Below are positions 8,255 through 16,256 of a DNA stretch of 64,000 nucleotides, in pieces. Location: assembly GCA_904399395.1 (NCBI GenBank), contig CAJFPJ010000056.1, positions 62,001 through 126,000 on the forward strand, in the 5' to 3' direction. Made by a program: the position numbers and the translations under genes. Below the pieces are notes generated by a model. The model worked only from the letters and a program-made list of their open reading frames with translations, did no database searches and had not been told where the DNA came from. This stretch comes from an uncultured Clostridia bacterium (GTDB lineage: Bacteria; Bacillota; Clostridia; Oscillospirales; Acutalibacteraceae). Within the stretch, counting starts at the first letter, position 1. The number at the start of each line of letters is the position of its first letter.

Positions 8255-9466
8255 ATGCTGACTTTAGATAAAGTATATCATGCAGCCTTTGTCCTGCGGG
8301 ATGTGATCCGGGAAACGGATCTGATCCCCGCGCCGAAGATCAACCCGGAGGCGGAGATCTATCTGAAAACGGAAAATCTGCAGGTGACAGGCTCTTTTAA
8401 GGTGAGGGGCGCTTATTATAAGATTTCAACCCTTTCGCCGGAAGAAAAGGAAAAAGGTGTGATTGCCTGCTCTGCCGGCAATCATGCGCAGGGTGTAGCC
8501 CTGGCGGCTCAGAAGAGCAATATTCCCGCCACCATCTGCATTCCGGACGGCGCCCCCATCTCTAAAGTGGAAAACACCAAAAGCTATGGCGCCCGGGTGG
8601 AGCTCGTCAAGGGCGTGTATGACGATGCATATAAGCGGGCTTGCCAGCTGCAGAAGGAAACGGGGCTTACTTTTATCCATCCTTTCAATGATCCGGATGT
8701 AATCGCCGGCCAGGGCACCATCGGTCTGGAGCTCCTGAACCAGCTCCCCGAAGTGGATGCTGTGATCGTGCCGGTGGGCGGCGGCGGGCTTGTTTCCGGT
8801 GTTGCCTTTGCCATTAAGTCTCTGAATCCAAAATGCAAGGTATATGGGGTCCAGGCGGCCGGAGCCCCCAGCATGCGTCACTCCCTGGAAGACGGCAAAG
8901 TGGAGGAACTGGAACGAGTTTCCACCTTTGCAGACGGTATCGCCGTAAAATGCCCTGGGGATCTGACCTATGAGCTTGTAAGCAAATATGTGGATGAGGT
9001 GGTCACCGTCTCCGACGATGAGATCGCCACAGCCGTTCTCGCGCTGATTGAGCAGCAGAAGCTGATTGCCGAAGGTGCGGGGGCTGTGTCGGTGGCCGCG
9101 GCCATGTTCAATAAGGTGGATATAAAGGGAAAGAAAGTCATATGCCTTGTTTCCGGCGGGAATATCGATGTGACCATCCTTTCCCGCGTCATCAACCGGG
9201 GCCTTCTCAAGGCCGGCCGCCTCTGTGACATGACCATAGAGCTGGCGGATAAGCCCGGGCAGTTAAAGGAGATTTCCGCTATAGTGGCGGATTTGGGCGG
9301 AAATGTAATTCATGTGCGCCATGACCACGGAGGGGAAGATACCGATATCAACGGCTGTTATCTGAGTCTGCAGATGGAAACCCGCAACCATGCCCATGTG
9401 GAAGAGATCCGCAGGGCTATTGCAGAGAGAGGCTACACCATTATCGATACGGCCAGAGTTATGTAA
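8255..9466 (+). CDS. ilvA: Threonine ammonia-lyase (threonine deaminase) with ACT domain
   Basis: A 403-residue PLP enzyme of the tryptophan-synthase-beta fold, which converts threonine to 2-ketobutyrate and ammonia, the committed step to isoleucine. The PLP lysine is Lys49 in GSFKVRGA; SAGNHAQGVA binds substrate and PVGGGGLVSG is the phosphate-binding loop. A single C-terminal ACT domain starts near MTIELADKPGQLKEI, the arrangement of the shorter TdcB/IlvA class. The start has GGGAG upstream. The location behind ilvBN and the Ile-specific T-box argues for a biosynthetic role, although TdcB-like catabolic enzymes share the architecture. Confidence 0.93.
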   Translation: MLTLDKVYHAAFVLRDVIRETDLIPAPKINPEAEIYLKTENLQVTGSFKVRGAYYKISTLSPEEKEKGVIACSAGNHAQGVALAAQKSNIPATICIPDGAPISKVENTKSYGARVELVKGVYDDAYKRACQLQKETGLTFIHPFNDPDVIAGQGTIGLELLNQLPEVDAVIVPVGGGGLVSGVAFAIKSLNPKCKVYGVQAAGAPSMRHSLEDGKVEELERVSTFADGIAVKCPGDLTYELVSKYVDEVVTVSDDEIATAVLALIEQQKLIAEGAGAVSVAAAMFNKVDIKGKKVICLVSGGNIDVTILSRVINRGLLKAGRLCDMTIELADKPGQLKEISAIVADLGGNVIHVRHDHGGEDTDINGCYLSLQMETRNHAHVEEIRRAIAERGYTIIDTARVM

Positions 9467-9575
9467 AAATAGATTTGGCTCCTATAATTTCAGCGTGTTT
9501 TGACAGAGTAATCGGATCCAAAATTCATCCGGCGCAGTTCCGGAAGTGTATGAAAACAGAAGGGAGAGTTCAGAC

Positions 9576-9956
9576 ATGTCTATGAAAGTAATTTCTACCG
9601 AAAAGGCCCCTGCTGCTATCGGGCCGTATTCTCAGGCGATTGTCGCCAACGGAATGGTATTCGCCAGCGGTCAGATTCCCATTGTTCCCGCTACAGGTGA
9701 AATTGCCCAGGGGGATATCCGGGTGCAGGCCGAGCAGGTCATGAAGAATGTGGGCGCTGTTCTGGAGGCCGCCGGGACCAGTTTTGAGAAAGTGGTGAAA
9801 ACCACCTGCTTTTTGAGCGATATGGCGGATTTCGCAGCGTTCAATGAGGTATACGCCAACTATTTCGTGGGAAAACCCGCCCGCTCCTGTGTGGCGGTGA
9901 AGGCGCTGCCCAAGGATGTCCTCTGCGAAGTGGAAGTAGTGGCTCTGGTGGAGTGA
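9576..9956 (+). CDS. ridA: RidA family enamine/imine deaminase
   Basis: A 126-residue member of the YjgF/YER057c/UK114 family. The motifs AIGPYSQAI, FASGQIP and the late RSCVAVKALPKDVLCEVEVVALV, with the Arg that binds the substrate carboxylate, are intact. RidA hydrolyses 2-aminoacrylate and 2-aminocrotonate, the reactive enamines released by PLP dehydratases such as IlvA, and so protects other PLP enzymes. Its place directly after ilvA fits this exactly. ATG 9576 is preferred over an upstream in-frame ATG at 9546 because AAGGGAGAG lies about 8 bases upstream. It is the last gene of the ilv unit. Confidence 0.94.
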   Translation: MSMKVISTEKAPAAIGPYSQAIVANGMVFASGQIPIVPATGEIAQGDIRVQAEQVMKNVGAVLEAAGTSFEKVVKTTCFLSDMADFAAFNEVYANYFVGKPARSCVAVKALPKDVLCEVEVVALVE

Positions 9957-10025
9957 GCTGTTTGGCTGACGACTCTAAGGCCTGCAGACGAATGATGAAG
10001 GCCGGTAGAAGTAGCAACAGATAGG

Positions 10026-10056
10026 GCCCGTGTTCCTAAAAAGGACACGGGCTTTT
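10026..10056 (+). terminator. Terminator of the ilv operon
   Basis: GCCCGTGTTCCT pairs with AGGACACGGGC (one bulge) around AAAA, followed by TTTT. Confidence 0.8.
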
Positions 10057-10147
10057 CCCATGCCCCGGCGGAAGTGTGGAAACGAAAAAGAACCTGCGCG
10101 GCGCAAGGGTGCCAGAAGAAGGGATGAAACAAATTCTATCCACAACC

Positions 10148-10175
10148 TTGCTTTTCAGGAAGAAAAGACTATAAT
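10148..10175 (+). promoter_or_regulatory. Promoter of the MATE transporter gene
   Basis: TTGCTT, 16 bp, perfect TATAAT; about 75 bp before the start codon. Confidence 0.6.
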
Positions 10176-10250
10176 GGGGATATGTCACTCCATATGGGGA
10201 GCGAGTATGTGAAATGAGAAGAACGGAACGGGAAAAGGGAGAATTGGAAG

Positions 10251-11660
10251 ATGCATCTACATACCAAACTGAGCCGTGGTAAATCCTATGAAATGGATAT
10301 GTGCAGCGGGCCGCTGCTGAAAAAGATTCTGATTTATGCACTGCCCCTTATGCTTTCGGGGATCCTTCAACTGCTTTTCAACGCGGCGGATATTATAGTT
10401 GTGGGGAACTTTACGGGAAGCTCCGCGCTTGCTGCAGTGGGCTCCACTAGCTCACTGATCAATTTGCTGGTGAATCTTTTTATTGGGCTTTCCATCGGCG
10501 CGAATGTGCTGGTGGCCCGGTATTATGGGGCCAGGGATGCCAAATCTGTGGAAGAAACGGTGCATACCTCTATTTTAACTGCAGGTGTAGGAGGCGTTTT
10601 CCTGATTTTTGTGGGCTTTTTTGCCGCCCGCCCTCTTCTGGAATTGATGGGCACCCCAGAGGATGTTATTGACCAGGCAGTACTTTATATGCGTATTTAT
10701 TTTGTGGGAATGCCGGCCTTCATGCTGTATAATTTCGGCGCCGCTATTCTCAGAGCGATTGGGGATACACGCAGGCCTTTGTATTTCCTAATGATCGCAG
10801 GCATAGTGAATGTGATCCTCAATTTGATCTCTGTAATTATTTTTAAAATGGGGGTGGCCGGGGTTGCCATTGCCACAGTGGTTTCCCAGGTGATTTCGGC
10901 TGTGCTGGTTATTCTCTGTCTCCTGCGCACAGATGGAATGTGCCGCCTGCAGGTTTCAAAGCTGCGTATCAACAGACATAAGCTGCTTTCCATGCTGCGG
11001 ATCGGCCTGCCTGCAGGGCTGCAGGGGATTGTTTTCAGTATCTCTAACGTATTGATACAATCTTCTGTCAATTCTTTCGGTTCACAGGTCATGGCCGGCA
11101 ACACGGCGGCCAGCAATATAGAGGGCTTTGTATATACGGCTATGAATGCTATATACCAGACGTCTCTGAGTTTTACCAGCCAGAATTTCGGGGCTGGTCA
11201 GTATAAACGGATCGATCGTATTTTAGCCCGATGCCTGATGGTTGTGGCTGTGATCGGATTGGTGTTGGGAAACGGAGCCTATCTGCTGGGCAGCCAGCTA
11301 CTGAGCATCTATTCTCCGGATCCTGAGGTAATCTCCTATGGTCTTATCAGGCTTTCCATTATTTGCACCACCTATTTTCTCTGCGGCCTGATGGATGTAA
11401 TGGTGGGAAGCATCAGGGGGCTGGGTTTTTCCATCCTGCCCATGCTGGTATCTCTCACAGGTGCCTGTGCGTTCCGGGTGCTTTGGATCTTCACCGTTTT
11501 TGCATGGGATAGAACGTTGGTATGTCTGTATATATCCTACCCTGTTTCATGGCTTCTGACGGCCTTGGCTCATTTCATCTGCTATCTGATTGTGCGCAGA
11601 CGGGTCTTTCCCAAAGAGGCTTTATCAAGAAAAAAGAAAAAAGCCGGAGCAGCAACCTAA
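10251..11660 (+). CDS. MATE family efflux transporter
   Basis: A 469-residue, 12-helix membrane protein. The first repeat begins MCSGPLLKKILIYALPLMLSGILQ, and the second repeats the pattern with LLSMLRIGLPAGLQGIVFS at about residue 245, the internal duplication of MATE proteins. These proteins export cationic drugs or metabolites in exchange for Na+ or H+. A basic tail (RKKKKAG) ends the protein. GGGAGAATTGG precedes ATG 10251. It stands alone between its own promoter and a strong terminator, so its substrate cannot be guessed from neighbours. A paralogue is at 51667-53055. Confidence 0.93.
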   Translation: MHLHTKLSRGKSYEMDMCSGPLLKKILIYALPLMLSGILQLLFNAADIIVVGNFTGSSALAAVGSTSSLINLLVNLFIGLSIGANVLVARYYGARDAKSVEETVHTSILTAGVGGVFLIFVGFFAARPLLELMGTPEDVIDQAVLYMRIYFVGMPAFMLYNFGAAILRAIGDTRRPLYFLMIAGIVNVILNLISVIIFKMGVAGVAIATVVSQVISAVLVILCLLRTDGMCRLQVSKLRINRHKLLSMLRIGLPAGLQGIVFSISNVLIQSSVNSFGSQVMAGNTAASNIEGFVYTAMNAIYQTSLSFTSQNFGAGQYKRIDRILARCLMVVAVIGLVLGNGAYLLGSQLLSIYSPDPEVISYGLIRLSIICTTYFLCGLMDVMVGSIRGLGFSILPMLVSLTGACAFRVLWIFTVFAWDRTLVCLYISYPVSWLLTALAHFICYLIVRRRVFPKEALSRKKKKAGAAT

Positions 11661-11712
11661 AGCTTTTTCGAGCGGGAATGGCCTTTGGAACCGGACTTTA
11701 TACGGAATATGG

Positions 11713-11752
11713 AAAACGGTAGCTTCCAGAAAATGGAAGCTACCGTTTTTTA
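11713..11752. terminator. Strong bidirectional terminator
   Basis: A perfect 14-bp inverted repeat (AACGGTAGCTTCCA with TGGAAGCTACCGTT) and a GAAAA loop, with T runs on both strands. It separates the converging MATE and CmpB-like genes. Confidence 0.9.
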
Positions 11753-11806
11753 TCCATATACTATCGTCAGCATATTCGAACTATACCTGCTGTTTTGGCA
11801 TAGGGA

Positions 11807-12634
11807 TTATTTCTGCTCTTTCTTGGATTTTTTACTTTGCCTCTTTTGGGAAAGAAAATTTCTTCGTTCTTCTATGGCTTCCCGCAGGTGTAAAAAAGCA
11901 TCCCGGTATTTTGGGGAATTCATGGAAGGAAAGGCGTTCAGCAGACGCCGGTGCAGAAGATGCAGGTTTTTCTCAATATCTGCCTGCTGCTCTTTCAGAC
12001 GATGAATAAGCTCTTCGTGGGAAGAGAAAAGCGTTTTTTGCAATGATGCAAGCCCGGCTTTCCGCTTTTCTTCTGATTTGATACGGAGCTCTTCCAGCAC
12101 AGTCTCCAGTTCCTGAAGCTTGCCGCTGAGCTGCAATGCTGCCCGGGCCGAAATCACGGTGTCTGCCGCCAGGCAAATAAAGGCAGCGCCTCCGATCCAG
12201 GGAAGAAGCGCAGGAGGAATGGCTTCCAACAGGCGCAGGAGCGGGGGATGGATGCATTTCATGAGAATCACGGCCATCACGCCGAAGAGCAGGGAATTTC
12301 GCAGGCAGACCCTGCCATGTATCTGGAACCGCCGGTTGGAGTAATCCCACCAGCGGGTGTGAAAAATGGTTTCCAGCAGGAAGCCGGTTATATATTCCAC
12401 AATGCTGGTGATCAGCACACCGAAGCAATACAGGAGCAGCAAATTATTCTGAAAAGGTTCCAACAAGAGAACGATGATTACCCCGCCCACTCCGTAAACG
12501 GGGCAGATAGGCCCGTTCAAAAAGCCGCGGTTGATGAATCGCTTGGCGGGGATGGAACAATATATGCTTTCGCAGAGCCATCCCAGAAAGCTGTAAATAA
12601 GGAACAGCAAAAACAATAGGATCCATTGGTTCAA
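11807..12634 (-). CDS. CmpB-like (ABC_trans_CmpB, PF06541) membrane protein
   Basis: A 275-residue protein. The first half has five or so hydrophobic segments with YSFLGWLCESIYCSI, FLNGPICPVYGVGG and later TGFLLETIFHTRWWDYSN, the hallmarks of the family annotated as putative ABC-transporter permease. The second half (about 165-275) is a charged, helical, probably coiled-coil tail ending in a Lys-rich stretch, which should lie in the cytoplasm. The start is TTG 12634, supported by TAGGAGGA about 9 bases upstream. A likely extended -10 promoter (TGCTATACT, 12802-12810 on this strand) lies before it. No ATPase partner is adjacent and its role is unknown. Confidence 0.85.
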   Translation of the reverse strand: MNQWILLFLLFLIYSFLGWLCESIYCSIPAKRFINRGFLNGPICPVYGVGGVIIVLLLEPFQNNLLLLYCFGVLITSIVEYITGFLLETIFHTRWWDYSNRRFQIHGRVCLRNSLLFGVMAVILMKCIHPPLLRLLEAIPPALLPWIGGAAFICLAADTVISARAALQLSGKLQELETVLEELRIKSEEKRKAGLASLQKTLFSSHEELIHRLKEQQADIEKNLHLLHRRLLNAFPSMNSPKYRDAFLHLREAIEERRNFLSQKRQSKKSKKEQK

Positions 12635-12870
12635 TTTACAATTCCTCCTACCATGCGCAAAGGTTTTTATTTTTAGAAAAACGGGGGTGTGCTTCCAAAA
12701 TATCAGAAGGCTTATCCGGCATTATGACTTCTGCCCTTGTTCTTCTTATACGATGTGGAAAAGCAAAAGGCCTTAAACACAATAAATATGGATACTTTCA
12801 AAGTATAGCATTCTCACTTCATGGGAAATGAAAAATTTGTAAATAATTGTATTCTTTTCCCTCTTTAATA

Positions 12871-14223
12871 TTAAAGACTGCGGAAAAATAGCAGGATGCC
12901 ATACAGAATCAGTGCCCCGGCTGCGGGAGGCGCCAGCCACCGACGGAGATGGGGATGCAGCTTTGTCACCTTCAAAAGGCGGCCAATGCTGAGAGTGGCG
13001 TTAAAAATTTCGCTGAAAAACAGTACGCTTATGTATCCGGCGATGCCCCAGAGAGGAAGGAGGATGGAGAGGGAGAGGATTCGGAGAAGGGAATCCACGA
13101 AATTGTATTTGAAGGAATACATCTGCTGATCCAGCCCCTTGAGCATTCCGTCAACCACATTATCCAGATAGAGAATGGGCACAATGGGAGCCATGATGCG
13201 CAGAAGATTCCCCGCTTCTGTGCTGTGGTAAAAAAGCTGACAGAGCGGATCAGAGAGGGCCAGAAAACACGCCATGGTGAGAAAAGAGAATACAAGCGTC
13301 AGCCGCATGGCTCGATCCGCCGTGCGCCGGATAAAGCCATTATCCTTTTGGGAAGCGGCCCGGGCCAGTTCGGGAACAAGAAGAGTGCAGAGGGAACCGG
13401 CAAAGGAAGCAGGGAAGAAGAGGAGGGGCATCACCATCCCCTGCACAAGCCCGTAGCTGGAAAGAGCCGCTTCGGAATCTTCCCCATGGAGGCGCAACCC
13501 TTTGGGAATGAGCAGGTTTTCCACACTGCTCAGACCGCTGCGAATAAAGGAACCGCAGGTGACGGGTGCGCCGATCCGAAGAATTTCCCTGGCAGGAACG
13601 GTTTTCTCCGCCGGCTTTTCCTTCCGGCGGCAGAATAGCCAGCCTGTTCCCACCACGGAAAAGGAGCCGCATTCCCCAATGGAGGAACCCAGCATAAAGG
13701 CCTCCATGGAAGGGAAAAGCGGAAGCAGCGCCATAGAGGCCCCTATGGTCAGAAGTTGCTCTGTGATTTCCGCCCCAGCGGGCAGATAGGAGTTGCCCCG
13801 TGCCAGGAACCAGCCTTTCAGGCAGGAACAGACAGCCATAAAAGGAAGCCCGGGCGCCAGAAAACGCAGGGAACGGGCACACTGGGGGCTGTCCAGAAGA
13901 TATGTGGCCATGGGTTCCGCTCCTATGAGGAAGATTAGAGCAGCAGAAAGACTCACGATAAGGGCGATGGCACAGCATTTGCCGATGGTCCTCCGAGAGC
14001 CCTTTCCCTCGGCCGCCAGCCGGGTGACGGCGAAGCCTGCGCCGGAGGTGCAAAGGGCTGAAGCCAGCATAAAAAGGGAAAAGATCAGCTGATACATCCC
14101 CATGCCGTCCGTCCCGATGGCTTGGGCGATATAGGAGCGAAAGCCAATATTCATGAACCGCAGGATTAAAGAACCTGCGGTGAGGATCAGGGCATTGCGC
14201 AAAAATTTTCCCTTCCTTGTCAT
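12871..14223 (-). CDS. Stage V sporulation protein B-like MVF/polysaccharide flippase family
   Basis: A 450-residue, multi-helix membrane protein of the MOP superfamily. The N-terminal segment LRNALILTAGSLILRFMNIGFRSYIAQAIGTDGMGMYQLI is characteristic of SpoVB/YtgP-type lipid-linked sugar flippases (shown here only in part in the motif GTDGMGMYQL). In Bacillus, SpoVB is needed for the spore cortex, probably by moving lipid-linked precursors. The start is taken as ATG 14223, 11 bases after AGGAGGA; an ATG that begins 4 bases nearer to that site opens a four-codon frame whose TGA overlaps this ATG. Longer upstream reading has no family similarity. SpoVB versus another paralogue of the family cannot be settled here. 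Confidence 0.85.
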   Translation of the reverse strand: MTRKGKFLRNALILTAGSLILRFMNIGFRSYIAQAIGTDGMGMYQLIFSLFMLASALCTSGAGFAVTRLAAEGKGSRRTIGKCCAIALIVSLSAALIFLIGAEPMATYLLDSPQCARSLRFLAPGLPFMAVCSCLKGWFLARGNSYLPAGAEITEQLLTIGASMALLPLFPSMEAFMLGSSIGECGSFSVVGTGWLFCRRKEKPAEKTVPAREILRIGAPVTCGSFIRSGLSSVENLLIPKGLRLHGEDSEAALSSYGLVQGMVMPLLFFPASFAGSLCTLLVPELARAASQKDNGFIRRTADRAMRLTLVFSFLTMACFLALSDPLCQLFYHSTEAGNLLRIMAPIVPILYLDNVVDGMLKGLDQQMYSFKYNFVDSLLRILSLSILLPLWGIAGYISVLFFSEIFNATLSIGRLLKVTKLHPHLRRWLAPPAAGALILYGILLFFRSL

Positions 14224-14377
14224 AAGCGGTTCATTCCTCCTATTCCTTTTCTTTTTCTGCCGCTGTTTCCTTTTTGGCTGGTCAAGACAAAACGAAGGAA
14301 AAGCACTTCGTATCATTCTATTCACAGAAAGAGGGGAATAGGTCTGTTTAGGTCTGTTTTTTCTGTATGGGGTAGTA

Positions 14378-14383
14378 TATAAT
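14378..14383 (+). promoter_or_regulatory. Possible -10 (TATAAT) for prmA
   Basis: A perfect TATAAT within AGTATATAATG, about 115 bp before prmA. The -35 is poor (TGTTTT at about 17 bp), so the assignment is weak. A direct repeat of GGTCTGTTT lies just upstream (14341-14359). Confidence 0.35.
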
Positions 14384-14498
14384 GAAAGAAACTGTTTTGC
14401 GGCGGAAGCCGGCAGCCCTTGGAGTATGTATGCTCTTAATATAGCAGGCAGAACCAATTGGAAGCTTGCAGAACGACAATGGAAGGAATGAGAAATAT

Positions 14499-15428
14499 AT
14501 GGATAATCAGGTGTGGACAGAAGTTTGCGCTACCGTAAAAGCGGAGGATGTGGAAAGAGCAGGGGATATCGCCCAGATGACGGTACCCTATGGGATTTAT
14601 ATCGAGGATTATTCCCATTTGGAGGAGGAGGCCTGGGAGATCGCCCATATTGATCTCATAGATGAGGAGCTTCTGAAAAAAGATCGCTCCACGGCCAAAA
14701 TCCATATATATATCAGCCCCGAAGAAAACCCGGCGGAGGCTGTGGCCTTTTTGAGCGAGCGGTATACCGCCGAAAATATCTGGCATACCATCGATACCTC
14801 TGCCTGCATGACGGAGGATTGGATCAACAACTGGAAAAAATATTTCAAACCCATTCCTGTGGGGAAAAAGCTTTTGATTCGCCCCACCTGGGAGGAAGCA
14901 GAGAATCCGGAAGACCGTAAGATTCTTCATCTGGAGCCCGGGCTGGCCTTCGGCACAGGCACCCATGAGACCACCCGGCTCTGTATGGAACTTCTGGAGG
15001 AATATGTAAAGCCCGGTGCTACTCTTCTGGATGTGGGTTGCGGCAGTGGAATCCTCTCTGTGGCAGGTCTGCTTTTGGGCGCAGATTCCGCCGTGGGTGT
15101 GGATATCGATGAACTGGCTGTAAAAACAGCCCTGCAGAATGCAGAGCTCAATGGGGTGAAGGATCGTTTCACAGGCATCTGCGGAAATTTGACCGAAAAG
15201 GTTTCCGGCACATTTGATGTGGTGGCCGCCAATATCGTGGCGGATATCGTCATTTCCCTCACTGGGGATGTAGGCCGGTTTATGAAGCCTGGGGCCGTGT
15301 ATCTGATGAGCGGTATCATCGACACCCGGGAGCAGGATGTTCTGAAGGCTTTGGAGGGCCGCTTCCAGGTGATTGCCCGCCGGGAGGAAAGGGGCTGGAT
15401 AGCTCTGGCTGCAAAGGCTGTGAAATAA
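14499..15428 (+). CDS. prmA: Ribosomal protein L11 methyltransferase
   Basis: A 309-residue SAM-dependent methyltransferase. The N-terminal substrate-binding domain (to about residue 110) is followed by the PrmA signature LEPGLAFGTGTHETTRLCMELLE, then the SAM loop LLDVGCGSGILSVAGLLLGA with acidic VGVDID, and the catalytic region DVVAANIVADIV. PrmA trimethylates lysines and the N-terminus of L11. The start is ATG 14499 with GGAAGGA upstream; the in-frame upstream ATG (14466) has no such site. It is transcribed divergently from the SpoVB-like gene. Confidence 0.95.
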   Translation: MDNQVWTEVCATVKAEDVERAGDIAQMTVPYGIYIEDYSHLEEEAWEIAHIDLIDEELLKKDRSTAKIHIYISPEENPAEAVAFLSERYTAENIWHTIDTSACMTEDWINNWKKYFKPIPVGKKLLIRPTWEEAENPEDRKILHLEPGLAFGTGTHETTRLCMELLEEYVKPGATLLDVGCGSGILSVAGLLLGADSAVGVDIDELAVKTALQNAELNGVKDRFTGICGNLTEKVSGTFDVVAANIVADIVISLTGDVGRFMKPGAVYLMSGIIDTREQDVLKALEGRFQVIARREERGWIALAAKAVK

Positions 15429-15583
15429 GAACTCATTCCGGCAAAATGCAGCAGAAGGCAGAAAAAGACGCATCTGCAGAAGAAAAACGAATCGGGATGA
15501 AAACGTTTTATCAGGCCGGTTTTTAACAGATAGCCCTTCTGCGGTGGAAAACCGGAAAAGATTTAGGGGGATGAAATAGAAAT

Positions 15584-16123
15584 ATGAAGCTCATGGGAAA
15601 AACCGTATATCTGGATACTCTGGAGAGACAGGATTGCCGTGCTCTTTGGCAGGCCACAGAGTGGGATATCGACAATCTCACGGAGGAGCCGGGCCTGGGG
15701 CTTTCTGTGGAAAAAGCAGACGAGTGGTTTGAAGAGATCCAGAGGCTTCAGAGGAACCGGCATATCCGGCTGGGGATTTTTTTAGAAGACGGCCGCGTGA
15801 TTGGGGATGCTGCTCTTCAGAATCTGGATTACAGAAACCGGTGCTGTTCAGTTGGAATAGGGATTGCCCGGCTTGCAGATCGCGCTAAAGGATATGGGGG
15901 CCAGGCTTTGGATCTCCTCTTGAAGTATGGTTTTCACTGCTTGGGAATGGAGAGGATCACGGCCAATACGCTGGAGGTGAATGCTGGTTCTCGCCGTCTT
16001 TTGGAAACCCATGGCTTTCTCCTGGAAGGCAGAGAGCGAAAGGCTGTTTATCTCAACGGGCAAAAATACGACCGGCTTTGTTATGGGCTTCTGAGGGAAG
16101 AATATGAGGCCGGCGCTAAATAA
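15584..16123 (+). CDS. GNAT family N-acetyltransferase, RimJ/RimL-like
   Basis: A 179-residue protein with the RimJ/RimL layout: early strand VYLDTLERQDCRALWQ, a central VIGDAALQNLDYRNRCCSVGIGI, the acetyl-CoA loop with the R-x-x-G-x-G/A-like DRAKGYGGQALDLLLKYGF, and the terminal NAGSRRLLETHGFLLEGRERKAVYLNGQKYD. Family members acetylate protein N-termini, amino acids or small molecules such as aminoglycosides and spermidine; nothing here fixes the substrate. GGGGG lies 13 bases before the ATG. The gene probably shares no operon with prmA (a 155-base gap). Confidence 0.88.
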   Translation: MKLMGKTVYLDTLERQDCRALWQATEWDIDNLTEEPGLGLSVEKADEWFEEIQRLQRNRHIRLGIFLEDGRVIGDAALQNLDYRNRCCSVGIGIARLADRAKGYGGQALDLLLKYGFHCLGMERITANTLEVNAGSRRLLETHGFLLEGRERKAVYLNGQKYDRLCYGLLREEYEAGAK

Positions 16124-16189
16124 GAAGATTTTTAGGCTAATGGTGCACTGGGCAATAGAGAAAGATTAAATACAGAAAAAATACGTAAA

Positions 16190-16230
16190 AAGCGGCGGAC
16201 GAAAAGTATCGTCCGCCGCTTCGTTTTTTT
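16190..16230. terminator. Strong bidirectional terminator
   Basis: AAGCGGCGGACG pairs perfectly with CGTCCGCCGCTT around an 8-base loop, with TTTTTTT after it on the plus strand and TTTTTA on the minus strand. It ends the acetyltransferase transcript and the minus-strand aro/G1PDH transcript. Confidence 0.9.
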
Positions 16231-16256
16231 CAAAATGGCTAAACAGAGATCGATTC

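Noticed and set aside
14436-15473. A 345-codon minus-strand frame opposite prmA
   Set aside because: Antisense shadow with no motif; prmA is unambiguous.
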